Source: Halochromatium roseum
Lineage (GTDB): Bacteria; Pseudomonadota; Gammaproteobacteria; Chromatiales; Chromatiaceae
NCBI RefSeq assembly: GCF_016653315.1
Contig: NZ_NHSH01000064.1
Span: forward strand, 60,206 to 124,205
Direction: 5' to 3'
Length of the DNA: 64,000 nt
In this document: positions 16,691 through 24,759 of the stretch, one piece after another
Layout: each line of letters starts with the position of its first letter
Numbering within the stretch: position 1 is the stretch's first letter
The notes under the pieces: model-generated
Database searches by the model: none
What the model was told of the DNA's origin: nothing
What the model saw: only the letters and a program-made list of their open reading frames with translations
Program-made: the position numbers and the translations under genes

Positions 16691-17614
16691 ATGCCGCACC
16701 TCGATCAAGCCCAACAAGCCAATGCTCCTGCTACTCGCTCTCGAGCCGGGGAAACCTTCCGCTACATCAACTGGCTGTTCAATCCCTACCAGCGGCTCGA
16801 TGTGCCTGCCATCTACGACCTGCTCTCGACACGCGCGGCGACCGAGCGCGCGCTCTATCTCAATCTGGGCTATTGGCGAGATGCGACGGATCTCGACTCT
16901 GCCAGCAATGCGCTCGCGGATCTGCTCGCTGACGCGGCGCAGCTCTCGCCTGGCGACCAACTGCTCGATGTCGGCTATGGTTTCGCCGACCAAGACATGC
17001 GCTGGTCCGAACGCTATCAGCCGGCACAGATCATCGGCCTCAATCTGACCCAGTCACAGGTCGAGATCGCGCGCCAACGCGTCGCCGAGCGCGGACTGAG
17101 CGAGCAGATCGATCTCCGCCAAGGCTCAGCGACCGCGATGGACCTGCCCGATGCGTCAGTCGACAAGGTGATCGCTTTGGAATGCGCGTTCCACTTTCGC
17201 TCCCGTGAGCAGTTCCTGCGCGAGGCCTTCCGTGTGCTCCGCCCAGGCGGGCGCATCGCCATCGCCGATATCTTGCCGCGACCCGCACAAGGCAGCGCCT
17301 GGCAACGCTTCAAGCGCAAGACATCCTGGGCCTTGGTCGCAGGCAAGTTCTCGATCCCTTGGGACAATGCCTATCCCATCCCGACCTATCACGCCAAGCT
17401 GAAGCTGCGGGGTTATGAGCAGATTCGCGTCGAGTCGATCAGAGATCAGGTCTATGCACCGCTTCACCACTGGCTGCGCGCGCACCGCGACAGCCTCCAA
17501 CGGCTGCATCCGGTCGCACGCTTTGCCGCCAAGCTTGCGCTGCGCCGCGCCCCGGAAACGCTGTACGCCGGCTTGGACTACGTTGTCGCGACCGCGGTCA
17601 AGCCGGTGCGCTGA
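16691..17614 (+). CDS. Class I SAM-dependent methyltransferase
   Basis: A 307-residue Rossmann methyltransferase. Motif I is LLDVGYGFADQDM, an unusual GYGFAD in place of the common GxGxG. Then come IIGLNLTQSQVEIARQRV, VDKVIALECAFHFRSREQFLREAFRVLRPGGRIAIADILP and a C-terminal substrate-binding cap. The layout resembles small-molecule C-, N- or O-methyltransferases of the UbiE/SDMT type. It is neither GSMT nor SDMT by its N-terminus. No operon partner exists: a 530-bp gap follows. The substrate is unknown. Confidence 0.85.
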   Translation: MPHLDQAQQANAPATRSRAGETFRYINWLFNPYQRLDVPAIYDLLSTRAATERALYLNLGYWRDATDLDSASNALADLLADAAQLSPGDQLLDVGYGFADQDMRWSERYQPAQIIGLNLTQSQVEIARQRVAERGLSEQIDLRQGSATAMDLPDASVDKVIALECAFHFRSREQFLREAFRVLRPGGRIAIADILPRPAQGSAWQRFKRKTSWALVAGKFSIPWDNAYPIPTYHAKLKLRGYEQIRVESIRDQVYAPLHHWLRAHRDSLQRLHPVARFAAKLALRRAPETLYAGLDYVVATAVKPVR

Positions 17615-18146
17615 CCCTCATCGCGTCATTCTTCGAACTCGTGACACGCGATGGCGAGCACCCGTTGACCAGCCGGCGTATCAACCACTTAGCATTTTTT
17701 CAACAGACCTGTGGATAAGTCTGTGGGAAAGATAAGTACAAACGTGCCAAACGCCCGTCTTCTCTGCCCCGACGACAGATTGACGCATTTTTGACCAGAT
17801 GCATAACCCATTGTTTTTACGTTGGTGAATTCGAAACCCTGAGCACACTGAGGTATGCTGAACGTGCGGCAAGCAACCCCATTGACTCAATGTGGACAAC
17901 TAACCAGGCTAGAACCGCGAGCGGCTGACTTGTCCACTGTCTTCGGCATCACGCGACCAGGACGATCAGCCTTCACACTCGGTTCAAGGGGTTGCCGGTC
18001 AGGCCGATGCAAGCTTGCGCGACCCGACTAAACCGCTCAGGATAGCGCCGCTCGGCGGCGGAGCCTGGGACACCCCCGGCGCTCGCTATTCACCATCCTG
18101 TCGCCCTATGCCTCGTCCCTATCCGCAGGAAGTCAAACAAACCGGC
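17615..18146. other. 530-bp intergenic region upstream of moxR
   Basis: It holds the DnaA-box-like cluster, AT-rich tracts (around 17690-17700 and 17805-17825) and presumably the operon promoter. TTGACG at ~17780 with ATAACC 17 nt downstream is a weak candidate. No credible gene is seen. Confidence 0.5.
17710..17938. promoter_or_regulatory. Cluster of DnaA-box-like sequences
   Basis: A perfect DnaA box (TTATCCACA on the minus strand) is at 17710-17718. It is followed after 3 nt by a close relative (TGTGGGAAA, 17722-17730), then TGTGGACAA at 17891-17899 and TTGTCCACT at 17930-17938. AT-rich stretches lie between. These sit in the ~530-bp gap before the moxR operon. The boxes are visible; whether they are an origin, a DnaA-titration site or a DnaA-regulated promoter is unresolved. 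No dnaA gene is nearby. Confidence 0.5.
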
Positions 18147-19103
18147 ATGACACCAGACGCGCTTCAACCCGTTCGCGATCACATCGCCTCGCGCATCATT
18201 GGCCAGCAGCGCTTCGTCGATAGCATGCTGGTTTGCCTGCTCAGCGACGGCCATCTGTTGGTCGAAGGCATGCCCGGCCTGGCCAAGACCACCGCTGTGA
18301 AGGCCCTCGCCGATGCCATCGAAGGCGACTTCCATCGCATCCAGTTCACGCCCGACCTGCTGCCCTCGGACCTGATCGGCACCGACATCTACCGCCACGA
18401 GAAGGGCGAGTTCGAGTTCCGCGAAGGGCCGCTGTTCCACAATGTCTTGCTCGCCGATGAGGTCAACCGCGCCCCGGCCAAGGTGCAGTCGGCGCTGCTC
18501 GAGGCGATGGCCGAGCAGCAGATTACGGTCGGCCAGCGCACCTACCCGCTGCCCGATCTGTTCATGGTCTTGGCGACCCAGAATCCGGTCGAGCAAGAAG
18601 GCACCTATCACCTGCCCGAGGCCCAGCTCGACCGCTTTCTGATGCAGGCCGTGGTCACCTACCCGACCCGCGACGAGGAGCTACTGATCCTCGAACTCGA
18701 TGCCAACGAGCAGCAGCGCACTGAGGTCATTCCGCCGAAGCGGCTCAGCCAGCAGGAACTGTTCGCCATGCGGCGCGCGGTCTCGGCGATCTATCTCGAT
18801 CCGAAGCTGCTCAGTTACATCGTCGATCTGGTCCAGGCCACGCGCCAGCCAAAGCTTTACGATGACTCACTCGCGCGCTGGTGCCGCTTTGGTGGCTCGC
18901 CGCGTGCCAGCATCGCCTTGGCCCGCTGCGCCCGCGCCCGCGCCTGGCTCGATGGCGATGACTTCGTCGCCCCGCACCATATCCAGCTGATCGCCCCCGA
19001 GGTGTTGCGCCATCGCCTGCTGCTCACCTTCGAGGCCGAGGCCGAGGGCATCACCACCGATGAGTTCATCAACCGACTGCTGAACCTGGTCGCCATCCCC
19101 TGA
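18147..19103 (+). CDS. MoxR-family AAA+ ATPase
   Basis: A 318-residue cytosolic AAA+ chaperone. Walker A is EGMPGLAKTT, Walker B is NVLLADEVNRAPAKVQSALLEAMAE, sensor 1 is VLATQNPVEQEGTYHLPEAQLDRF, and the C-terminal AAA lid is LARWCRFGGSPRASIALARCARARAWL. MoxR ATPases act with VWA-domain proteins to mature or remodel targets. The ATG at 18147 starts the conserved part; in-frame ATGs at 18108 and 18015 extend only into non-conserved sequence. It is the first gene of the seven-gene bat-type operon. Confidence 0.93.
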   Translation: MTPDALQPVRDHIASRIIGQQRFVDSMLVCLLSDGHLLVEGMPGLAKTTAVKALADAIEGDFHRIQFTPDLLPSDLIGTDIYRHEKGEFEFREGPLFHNVLLADEVNRAPAKVQSALLEAMAEQQITVGQRTYPLPDLFMVLATQNPVEQEGTYHLPEAQLDRFLMQAVVTYPTRDEELLILELDANEQQRTEVIPPKRLSQQELFAMRRAVSAIYLDPKLLSYIVDLVQATRQPKLYDDSLARWCRFGGSPRASIALARCARARAWLDGDDFVAPHHIQLIAPEVLRHRLLLTFEAEAEGITTDEFINRLLNLVAIP

Positions 19104-19135
19104 TGAGGCCTGTCACGGCAGGCATCATGATCGGC

Positions 19136-19171
19136 GTCCTAGCCGACGTCCTAGCCGACGTCCTAGCCGAC
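19136..19171. repeat. Three 12-bp direct repeats (gtcctagccgac)
   Basis: Perfect copies at 19136, 19148 and 19160 in the 124-bp gap between moxR and the DUF58 gene. Confidence 0.9.
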
Positions 19172-19227
19172 GTCATGGTGGCAGGAGTCACCGTCATCGG
19201 TCCGATTAAGCCAGGCTTGCTCAACAG

Positions 19228-20145
19228 ATGAGTCTCTATCCTCGCCTCGACGACCTGCTCGAGCTCAGACACCAAGCCCACACCCTCGGTGTCTCCTCGC
19301 ATCATCTGGTCAACTCGACCTTTGCCGGGCTCTATGCGTCGGTGTTCCGCGGTGCGGGCGTCAACTTCGAGGAGGTGCGGGAATACCGCGAAGGCGACGA
19401 CATCCGCTATATGGACTGGAAGGTCACCGCGCGGATCAATGAGCCGCACCTGAAGGTCTTCCGCGAGGAGCGTGAGCGCAGCGTGGTGCTCTGCGTCGAT
19501 CGCGGCCCGCACATGGCCTTCGGCACCCGCGGCACCTTCAAGGGCGTACAGGCAGCGCGAGCGGCGGCGCTGATCGGCTGGGCCGCGAGCCGGCTGCAAG
19601 ACCGAGTCGGTGGCATGGCCTTCGGTGATCCACAGCAAGGCCTGCAGCACTTCCGCCCGGCACGCGGTCGGCGCGCGCTCTGGCAGCTGCTGCGTACCTT
19701 GACCCTGCCCGGCTCAGCCGAAAGCGCCTCGATCGACTGCCTCGCCGAGGCGCTGAAGCGCGCCTCCCGTGGCTTGCCGACGGGATCGTTGATCTTCGTC
19801 ATCGCCGACCTCAACCGCGAGGCACGCAATCTTGAATCGGTACTCGGCAACCTCCGGCAACGCAGCTCGGTGGTATTGATCCCGGTTGATGATCCGGCCG
19901 ATCGCGAGATCCCAGCGATGGGCAAGGTCAGCTTCCGCGGCACCGATGGCCGTCTGATCGAGATCGATACCGATGACAGCCAGGCACAAACCGCCTACCG
20001 CGAGGCCTGGAGACAGCGCCGCGCCACCCTATCCGCCCTTGCCAACCGCTTGAATATCATCCTGATGCCGATCCACACCGAGCAAGACATCCACGCCAGC
20101 CTGATCAGCGGCCTCGAGCAACGCGCGCGCTCACGCGCCATCTGA
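19228..20145 (+). CDS. DUF58 domain protein
   Basis: A 305-residue protein with the DUF58/VWA-like hallmark FRGAGVNFEEVREYREGDDIRYMDWKVTARINEPHLKVFREERERSV, split here as REYREGDDIRYMDWK and VFREERERSVVLCVD. DUF58 proteins always accompany MoxR ATPases. The fold resembles a VWA domain, with an incomplete metal site. No TM segment is visible, so it is probably cytosolic or membrane-associated. It is the second gene of the operon. Confidence 0.92.
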   Translation: MSLYPRLDDLLELRHQAHTLGVSSHHLVNSTFAGLYASVFRGAGVNFEEVREYREGDDIRYMDWKVTARINEPHLKVFREERERSVVLCVDRGPHMAFGTRGTFKGVQAARAAALIGWAASRLQDRVGGMAFGDPQQGLQHFRPARGRRALWQLLRTLTLPGSAESASIDCLAEALKRASRGLPTGSLIFVIADLNREARNLESVLGNLRQRSSVVLIPVDDPADREIPAMGKVSFRGTDGRLIEIDTDDSQAQTAYREAWRQRRATLSALANRLNIILMPIHTEQDIHASLISGLEQRARSRAI

Positions 20146-20200
20146 TTGCCTGACCATTTGACGCACCATCTGACGCACCATCTAACCAAGAGCCCAAAGT

Positions 20201-20953
20201 TTGAATACTGACCTGCGAACACTGCGCGACATCCACGATGCCCTCGGCAACCCCTGGTGGCCGCTGGCGCCGGGCTGGTGGCTGCTGTTTGCAATGGTTG
20301 TCGGCGTCGTGGCGTTTGTCTGGCACTTCAGACAAGTGCGTTGGGTTCTACCCGTGATCCCACTACTCTATCTCGGCGACTGGCGCTGGGATGCGCGTCG
20401 CGCGTTGAAACGCCTGCGCTGCGCCCCGCCTCAGACATCACTGAAGACACAACTCGCCGAACTCTCCGAACTGCTCAAGCGCGTCGCGATGGCGCGGCAC
20501 GGACGTAGCGCCTGCGCCGGCCTGCATGGCCAGGCTTGGCTCGACTGGCTCAGCGCGCATGATCCGGACGGCTTCAACTGGCGCCAACATGGCCAGCTCA
20601 TCGTCAGCGCGCCCTATGCGCCGGATAGCGCGGACCCGGCCAAGAAGACCCCAGGATCTAGCCGCGATCGCGACCCGCGCTCAGAACCGCCGCCGATTGC
20701 AGACCGACAGCATGCAGAGCGACAACTCGAGCAGCTGATCGCAGCCACCGAGCGCTGGATCACCGCCCCCCTCAAGGCGCCCAAGCGCGGAGCCGAGTCC
20801 ACTCAAGGCACGTCAGCAGAGCGCGCAGACAACAAGAGCGATACCGCGCTTAGCCTGTTCAGCAGGGCGCCAGGTTGGCTCACTTCGCGCTATCACAAAG
20901 TCGCCAAGGCCTTTCGTCAGCACAAACCACCCGCCGCTGAGACGACCAGATGA
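20201..20953 (+). CDS. DUF4381 domain membrane protein
   Basis: A 250-residue single-pass protein. The N-terminus (LRDIHDALGNPWWPLAPGWWLL) leads into one TM helix (about 23-45), then a cytosolic segment with KTQLAELSELLKRVAMARHGRSACAGLHGQAWLDWL. This is the DUF4381 pattern found between DUF58 and BatA genes. The start codon is TTG at 20201, because no ATG or GTG precedes the conserved start. It overlaps batA by 4 nt. The C-terminal ~90 residues are charged and probably disordered. Confidence 0.88.
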   Translation: MNTDLRTLRDIHDALGNPWWPLAPGWWLLFAMVVGVVAFVWHFRQVRWVLPVIPLLYLGDWRWDARRALKRLRCAPPQTSLKTQLAELSELLKRVAMARHGRSACAGLHGQAWLDWLSAHDPDGFNWRQHGQLIVSAPYAPDSADPAKKTPGSSRDRDPRSEPPPIADRQHAERQLEQLIAATERWITAPLKAPKRGAESTQGTSAERADNKSDTALSLFSRAPGWLTSRYHKVAKAFRQHKPPAAETTR

Positions 20954-22017
20954 ACGCCTTTGCATTCGCCTGGCCCTGGTTTGGTCTGCTGCTGCCGCTA
21001 CCTTTCCTACTACCGTTTCTACTCAACCGTTTCTGGTCACGCCAATCGGGCAGCGACGCTGAGACCGAGCCGCGCAGCCAAGACCAGCGCATCACGCTGC
21101 TGCATCCGCAGCTTGCAGCCCTCGAAAGCGTCTATCGGGCACGGCGCCCAGACCACGACCTCATGAGCGGGATCAACCGCCTGCTGCTCTATCTGCTCTG
21201 GGCAGCCCTGGTGCTGGCCCTCATGCGCCCGCAATGGCTGGTTCCCCATACCGAGGTCAGTACCCCGGGCTATGACCTGATGCTCGCGGTGGATGCCTCG
21301 CATTCGATGGACGCGCTCGACTTCAGCGATCGCGGCCAGCAGCTGAACCGCATGCAGGTGGTCAAAGGCGTGATGGGGCGCTTCATCGACGAGCGCGCTG
21401 GCGATCGCATCGGGCTGATCATCTTCGGCACCGAGGCCTTCGTCCTTTCGCCGCTCACCATCGACCGCTACGCCGTCCACCAGTTGCTCGACGGCATCGT
21501 GCCGAGCATCGCCGGCGGCAGCACCGCGCTCGGCGATGCCATCGCCCTCGGCGTCAAGAAGCTGCGCCAGCGCCCCGAGGGCTCGCGCGTGATGATCCTG
21601 ATCGCCGATGGCGACAACACCGCCGGTAGCTTCCAGCCGCTCGAAGCCGCCAGCCTGGCCCGCCTCGACGGGATTCGCATCTACGTCATCGGCGTCGGCA
21701 GCAAGCAGGCGCGCATCCCGATCTTGCACCAAGGCAAGATCGAGTACTGGGATGACCTGACCATGAACGAAGAGACCCTACAGCAGATCGCCGAGGTGAC
21801 CGGCGGCGCCTATTTCCGCGCCACCAACACGCGCGCCCTCGAGGAGATCTCGCAGCGCATCGGCGTGCTCGAAAAGACCGAGTCCGAGACCCGCACCGTA
21901 TTCCTGCCCGAACCGCTGTACCGCTGGCCGCTTGCGCTCGCGCTGCTCGCCCTGCTCCTGCTCGGCCTCTTCCCCGAGGGCCGGCGTCGTACCATGCGGA
22001 GATCGAGCCATGCCTGA
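20950..22017 (+). CDS. VWA-domain protein BatA
   Basis: A 355-residue inner-membrane protein. An N-terminal TM (about 5-25) and a second (about 75-93) are followed by a VWA domain with an intact MIDAS (LMLAVDASHSMDALD, the DxSxS motif; then GSTALGDAI and IADGDN) and a C-terminal TM (about 320-340). The fold suggests metal-dependent protein contacts in the periplasm. It is coupled to the neighbours on both sides by overlaps. Confidence 0.93.
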   Translation: MNAFAFAWPWFGLLLPLPFLLPFLLNRFWSRQSGSDAETEPRSQDQRITLLHPQLAALESVYRARRPDHDLMSGINRLLLYLLWAALVLALMRPQWLVPHTEVSTPGYDLMLAVDASHSMDALDFSDRGQQLNRMQVVKGVMGRFIDERAGDRIGLIIFGTEAFVLSPLTIDRYAVHQLLDGIVPSIAGGSTALGDAIALGVKKLRQRPEGSRVMILIADGDNTAGSFQPLEAASLARLDGIRIYVIGVGSKQARIPILHQGKIEYWDDLTMNEETLQQIAEVTGGAYFRATNTRALEEISQRIGVLEKTESETRTVFLPEPLYRWPLALALLALLLLGLFPEGRRRTMRRSSHA

Positions 22018-23074
22018 GACCGGTTTCCACTTCAGCCAGCCACAGTGGTTCTTGGGTCTGTTCGCTTTGCCACTGGTCGCGCTCTGGCTCTGGCGCAGCA
22101 CCGCTAAAGCAGCGCGCGGCCCGATCCATCGCTACGCGGATGCGCATCTATTGCCGCATCTGTCTGGGGTCCGCGAACTCAAGCGCACTGAGCGCTGGGG
22201 CCAATTCCTCAGCTGGTCCCTGCTCTGGCTGTTATTGCTCACGGCGATGGCCGGACCACGCTGGGACTCGGCCTCGGTTCAGCTCTTTCACCCGGGCGAC
22301 AATCTACTGATCCTGTTGGACATCTCGCGCTCGATGGATGCCACCGACACGGCGCCGAGCCGGCTCGGCCGCGCACGCCAAGAGGTTCAAGACCTGATAT
22401 TGCAGAACCGGGAGCTGCGGCTCGGGCTGATCGCCTTCGCCTCGGTACCGCATGTGATCTCCCCGGTCACTGAGGACAGCCGCGCCCTGCTGTTGACGCT
22501 GCCGGCCCTGTCCACCGGACTCACGCAACTGCCAGGCAGTCGACTGCAGGGCGCGCTCGACCGCGCCGAGCAACTGCTTAATGCCCTGCCCAAGGATAGC
22601 GCCAAGGCCATGCTCTTGATCTCAGACGGCGACTTCGACGAGCCCGGACTCGAAGACCGCGTCAGAACGCTCGCCGAGCGCGGCCTGCCGCTGCATGTGC
22701 TCGGCGTCGGCACCGTTGAGGGCGCCGATGTTCCCGGCGATCGTGGGCCGCTGCTGGCCGCAAACGGCAAGCCGGTGCGCACCCGCCTCGACGAGGATCA
22801 GCTAGAGGCGCTAGCGGCCGCCGGCAGCGGCCTCTATCGACTTGCCGACTATCGAGATGAAGACACCCGCGCCATCCTCGAGGTCGCCGCGCAGAGCCGA
22901 CTCCCGGCCGAGATCAGCAATGACCGCACCCGGGTCTGGCACGAGCGCTTCTACATCCCGGTCGCCCTCCTGCTGTTGCTCCTGCTGCCGCGGTTTCGGG
23001 ATTGGCTCGGCCCTAAACGACCGGCCAGCCAGGACAACGCTGGCTCCAGCCAAGGCGGCGAGAGGTCAGCCTGA
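22010..23074 (+). CDS. VWA-domain protein BatB
   Basis: A 354-residue paralogue of BatA: N-terminal TM (FLGLFALPLVALWLW), second TM near 65-82, VWA domain with MIDAS LLILLDISRSMDATD and LISDGDFDEPG, and a C-terminal TM (FYIPVALLLLLLLP). The ATG at 22010 overlaps the batA stop by 8 nt. BatA and BatB probably form a membrane pair that works with MoxR. Confidence 0.92.
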   Translation: MPETGFHFSQPQWFLGLFALPLVALWLWRSTAKAARGPIHRYADAHLLPHLSGVRELKRTERWGQFLSWSLLWLLLLTAMAGPRWDSASVQLFHPGDNLLILLDISRSMDATDTAPSRLGRARQEVQDLILQNRELRLGLIAFASVPHVISPVTEDSRALLLTLPALSTGLTQLPGSRLQGALDRAEQLLNALPKDSAKAMLLISDGDFDEPGLEDRVRTLAERGLPLHVLGVGTVEGADVPGDRGPLLAANGKPVRTRLDEDQLEALAAAGSGLYRLADYRDEDTRAILEVAAQSRLPAEISNDRTRVWHERFYIPVALLLLLLLPRFRDWLGPKRPASQDNAGSSQGGERSA

Positions 23075-24759
23075 TGGACCAAGGTCAGCACCACAAACCG
23101 AGTGCTCTAGCCACCACGCTGGGCCTGGCGCTGGACGCGACAGTGCTGATCGCCGCAACGATGATCACGGCGACCGTTCCCAGCACAGCCCAAGCAGGCT
23201 GGCTCAAGAACAGCGAGCAAGAGGCGATTGCCGATTACGAGAACGGCGCCTACGCCGCCGCTGCAGCGACCTTCAGCGACCCATTCCGACGCGGCGTCGC
23301 ACTCTATCGCGCCGGCCGCTACGCTGAAGCCGAAGCTGCCTTCGCCGAACCGCAGCGCAATGCAGTGCGCACCGAGGCCCTTTACAACCTTGGAAACAGC
23401 CGATTTTCGCAGGGCGACTATGCCGGCGCCATCAACGCCTACGAAAAGGTGCTGAGCGCTGAACCCACGCACGACGATGCACTGTACAACCTCGCTCTTG
23501 CGCGCTCGCGGCTCGCGCGCTTCGAGCAAGCGGCCTTTGCCGAAGCGCAGCAACCTGAGCCGGACGAAGACCAAGACACCGAGCAGACCGCAGACAGCCC
23601 GGATGCTGGCGATGATGCCGCCGACCAAGAACAGCCTGAAGAGCAGGACGGGGAGCAGGACGGGGAGCAACAGCAACAAGGCGAGCCCAAAGACGATGGA
23701 GAACAGCAGCAAGGCGAACAAGAGCAGGGTGATCAGGAGCAAGGCGAGCAACAGCAGGACGAACAGCAGCAAGGCGAGCAGCAAGGGCAACAATCCGGTG
23801 GCGGCGACCAGCAAGGCGATGCCCAGGATCAGGCGTCAGACGCCGCAGCCGATGCGCAGACCGCAGACGATCAACAGCGCGGCAAGAGCGGCGGTGATGA
23901 GCAGCAGAAGCCGCAAGATGCCGAGGCCGGCGACAGCGCTGACGCGAAGGATGGCCGCGGCGAGGATGCATCAGCGTCAGACCAAGCCAGTGGCGATCTC
24001 GACGACACCGAGACAGCCCATGAGACCGGCGAGAATGACGACCGCGAGCGGAAACCTGAGTCTGAGTCAGATTCAGAGCAAGCCAAGGGCGAGCAGCCAC
24101 ACAGCCAAGACGCGAAAGAGGAAATCGGTAGCGACGAACAGCACAGCGACGATCAAACCGGCGAGCATGGCGATGAATCCAATGCGGACCAGCGCGCCGG
24201 CGGCGAGACTCCAGAAGATCAGGCAGGGGCCGCTGAATCGACTGATCAGGATCACGAGCAATCGGGCGCCGGCGCTGACCAAGCGTCCAGAGCAGGCCAG
24301 GAGTCTGACGACGAGCAGGCCGCCGGTGAGCGCGCTGGCAACGATGCGGCAAGCGACCAGGCGCCCGACGCTCAGGAGATCGATGCCGACGCGGATCAGC
24401 AGCGCCCAGAGCCTGAATCGAGCGCGCGCCTTGACCGACCTGATGCCAAGGGTGATCGCGCCGCGAAGGCCAGCACCGAGCCCGACCTCAGCGCCGCCGA
24501 TCGAGCAGCCGAGTCGGTCGACCGCTTCGATCAGCAGGGCGCCTTGCCTTGGCAGGCACTGGACCCTGAGCAAGGGATCAGCGATCGACCCGCGCTCGAT
24601 GGCGAAGCCGCGCTCGGCCCGGGAATGGCGGTGATCGAGCAGCGGCTGCAGCAGGTCGAGGGCGATCCGACGCACCTGATGCGCAACCAATTCCGGCTCG
24701 AGGAGGCACGTCGTCTGCGCGAGAGCAGTGGACAATTGCAGGAGGCTCGGCCATGGTAG
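23074..24759 (+). CDS. BatC-like TPR protein with a very long acidic Q/E/D-rich region
   Basis: A 561-residue protein. It has an N-terminal signal or TM segment (about 15-38), then two to three TPR-like repeats (about 45-150: AIADYENGAYAAAAATFSDP, VALYRAGRYAEAEAAF, TEALYNLGNSRFSQGDYAGAINAYEKVL). A ~330-residue low-complexity tail made mostly of Glu, Gln, Asp, Gly, Ala and Ser follows, with EQQQGEQ-type runs. The last ~80 residues become ordered again (LPWQALDPEQGISDRPALDG). BatC proteins are TPR proteins of Bat operons; the acidic tail is far longer than the TPR part and is probably disordered. It overlaps its neighbours by 1 and 7 nt. Confidence 0.9.
   Translation: MDQGQHHKPSALATTLGLALDATVLIAATMITATVPSTAQAGWLKNSEQEAIADYENGAYAAAAATFSDPFRRGVALYRAGRYAEAEAAFAEPQRNAVRTEALYNLGNSRFSQGDYAGAINAYEKVLSAEPTHDDALYNLALARSRLARFEQAAFAEAQQPEPDEDQDTEQTADSPDAGDDAADQEQPEEQDGEQDGEQQQQGEPKDDGEQQQGEQEQGDQEQGEQQQDEQQQGEQQGQQSGGGDQQGDAQDQASDAAADAQTADDQQRGKSGGDEQQKPQDAEAGDSADAKDGRGEDASASDQASGDLDDTETAHETGENDDRERKPESESDSEQAKGEQPHSQDAKEEIGSDEQHSDDQTGEHGDESNADQRAGGETPEDQAGAAESTDQDHEQSGAGADQASRAGQESDDEQAAGERAGNDAASDQAPDAQEIDADADQQRPEPESSARLDRPDAKGDRAAKASTEPDLSAADRAAESVDRFDQQGALPWQALDPEQGISDRPALDGEAALGPGMAVIEQRLQQVEGDPTHLMRNQFRLEEARRLRESSGQLQEARPW

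Noticed and set aside
23432..24634. Long frames (+ and -) overlapping the BatC acidic tail
   Set aside because: Low-complexity GA/CA-rich codons keep other frames open. Translations are Arg/Ser-rich and featureless, and BatC fits the operon with tight overlaps.
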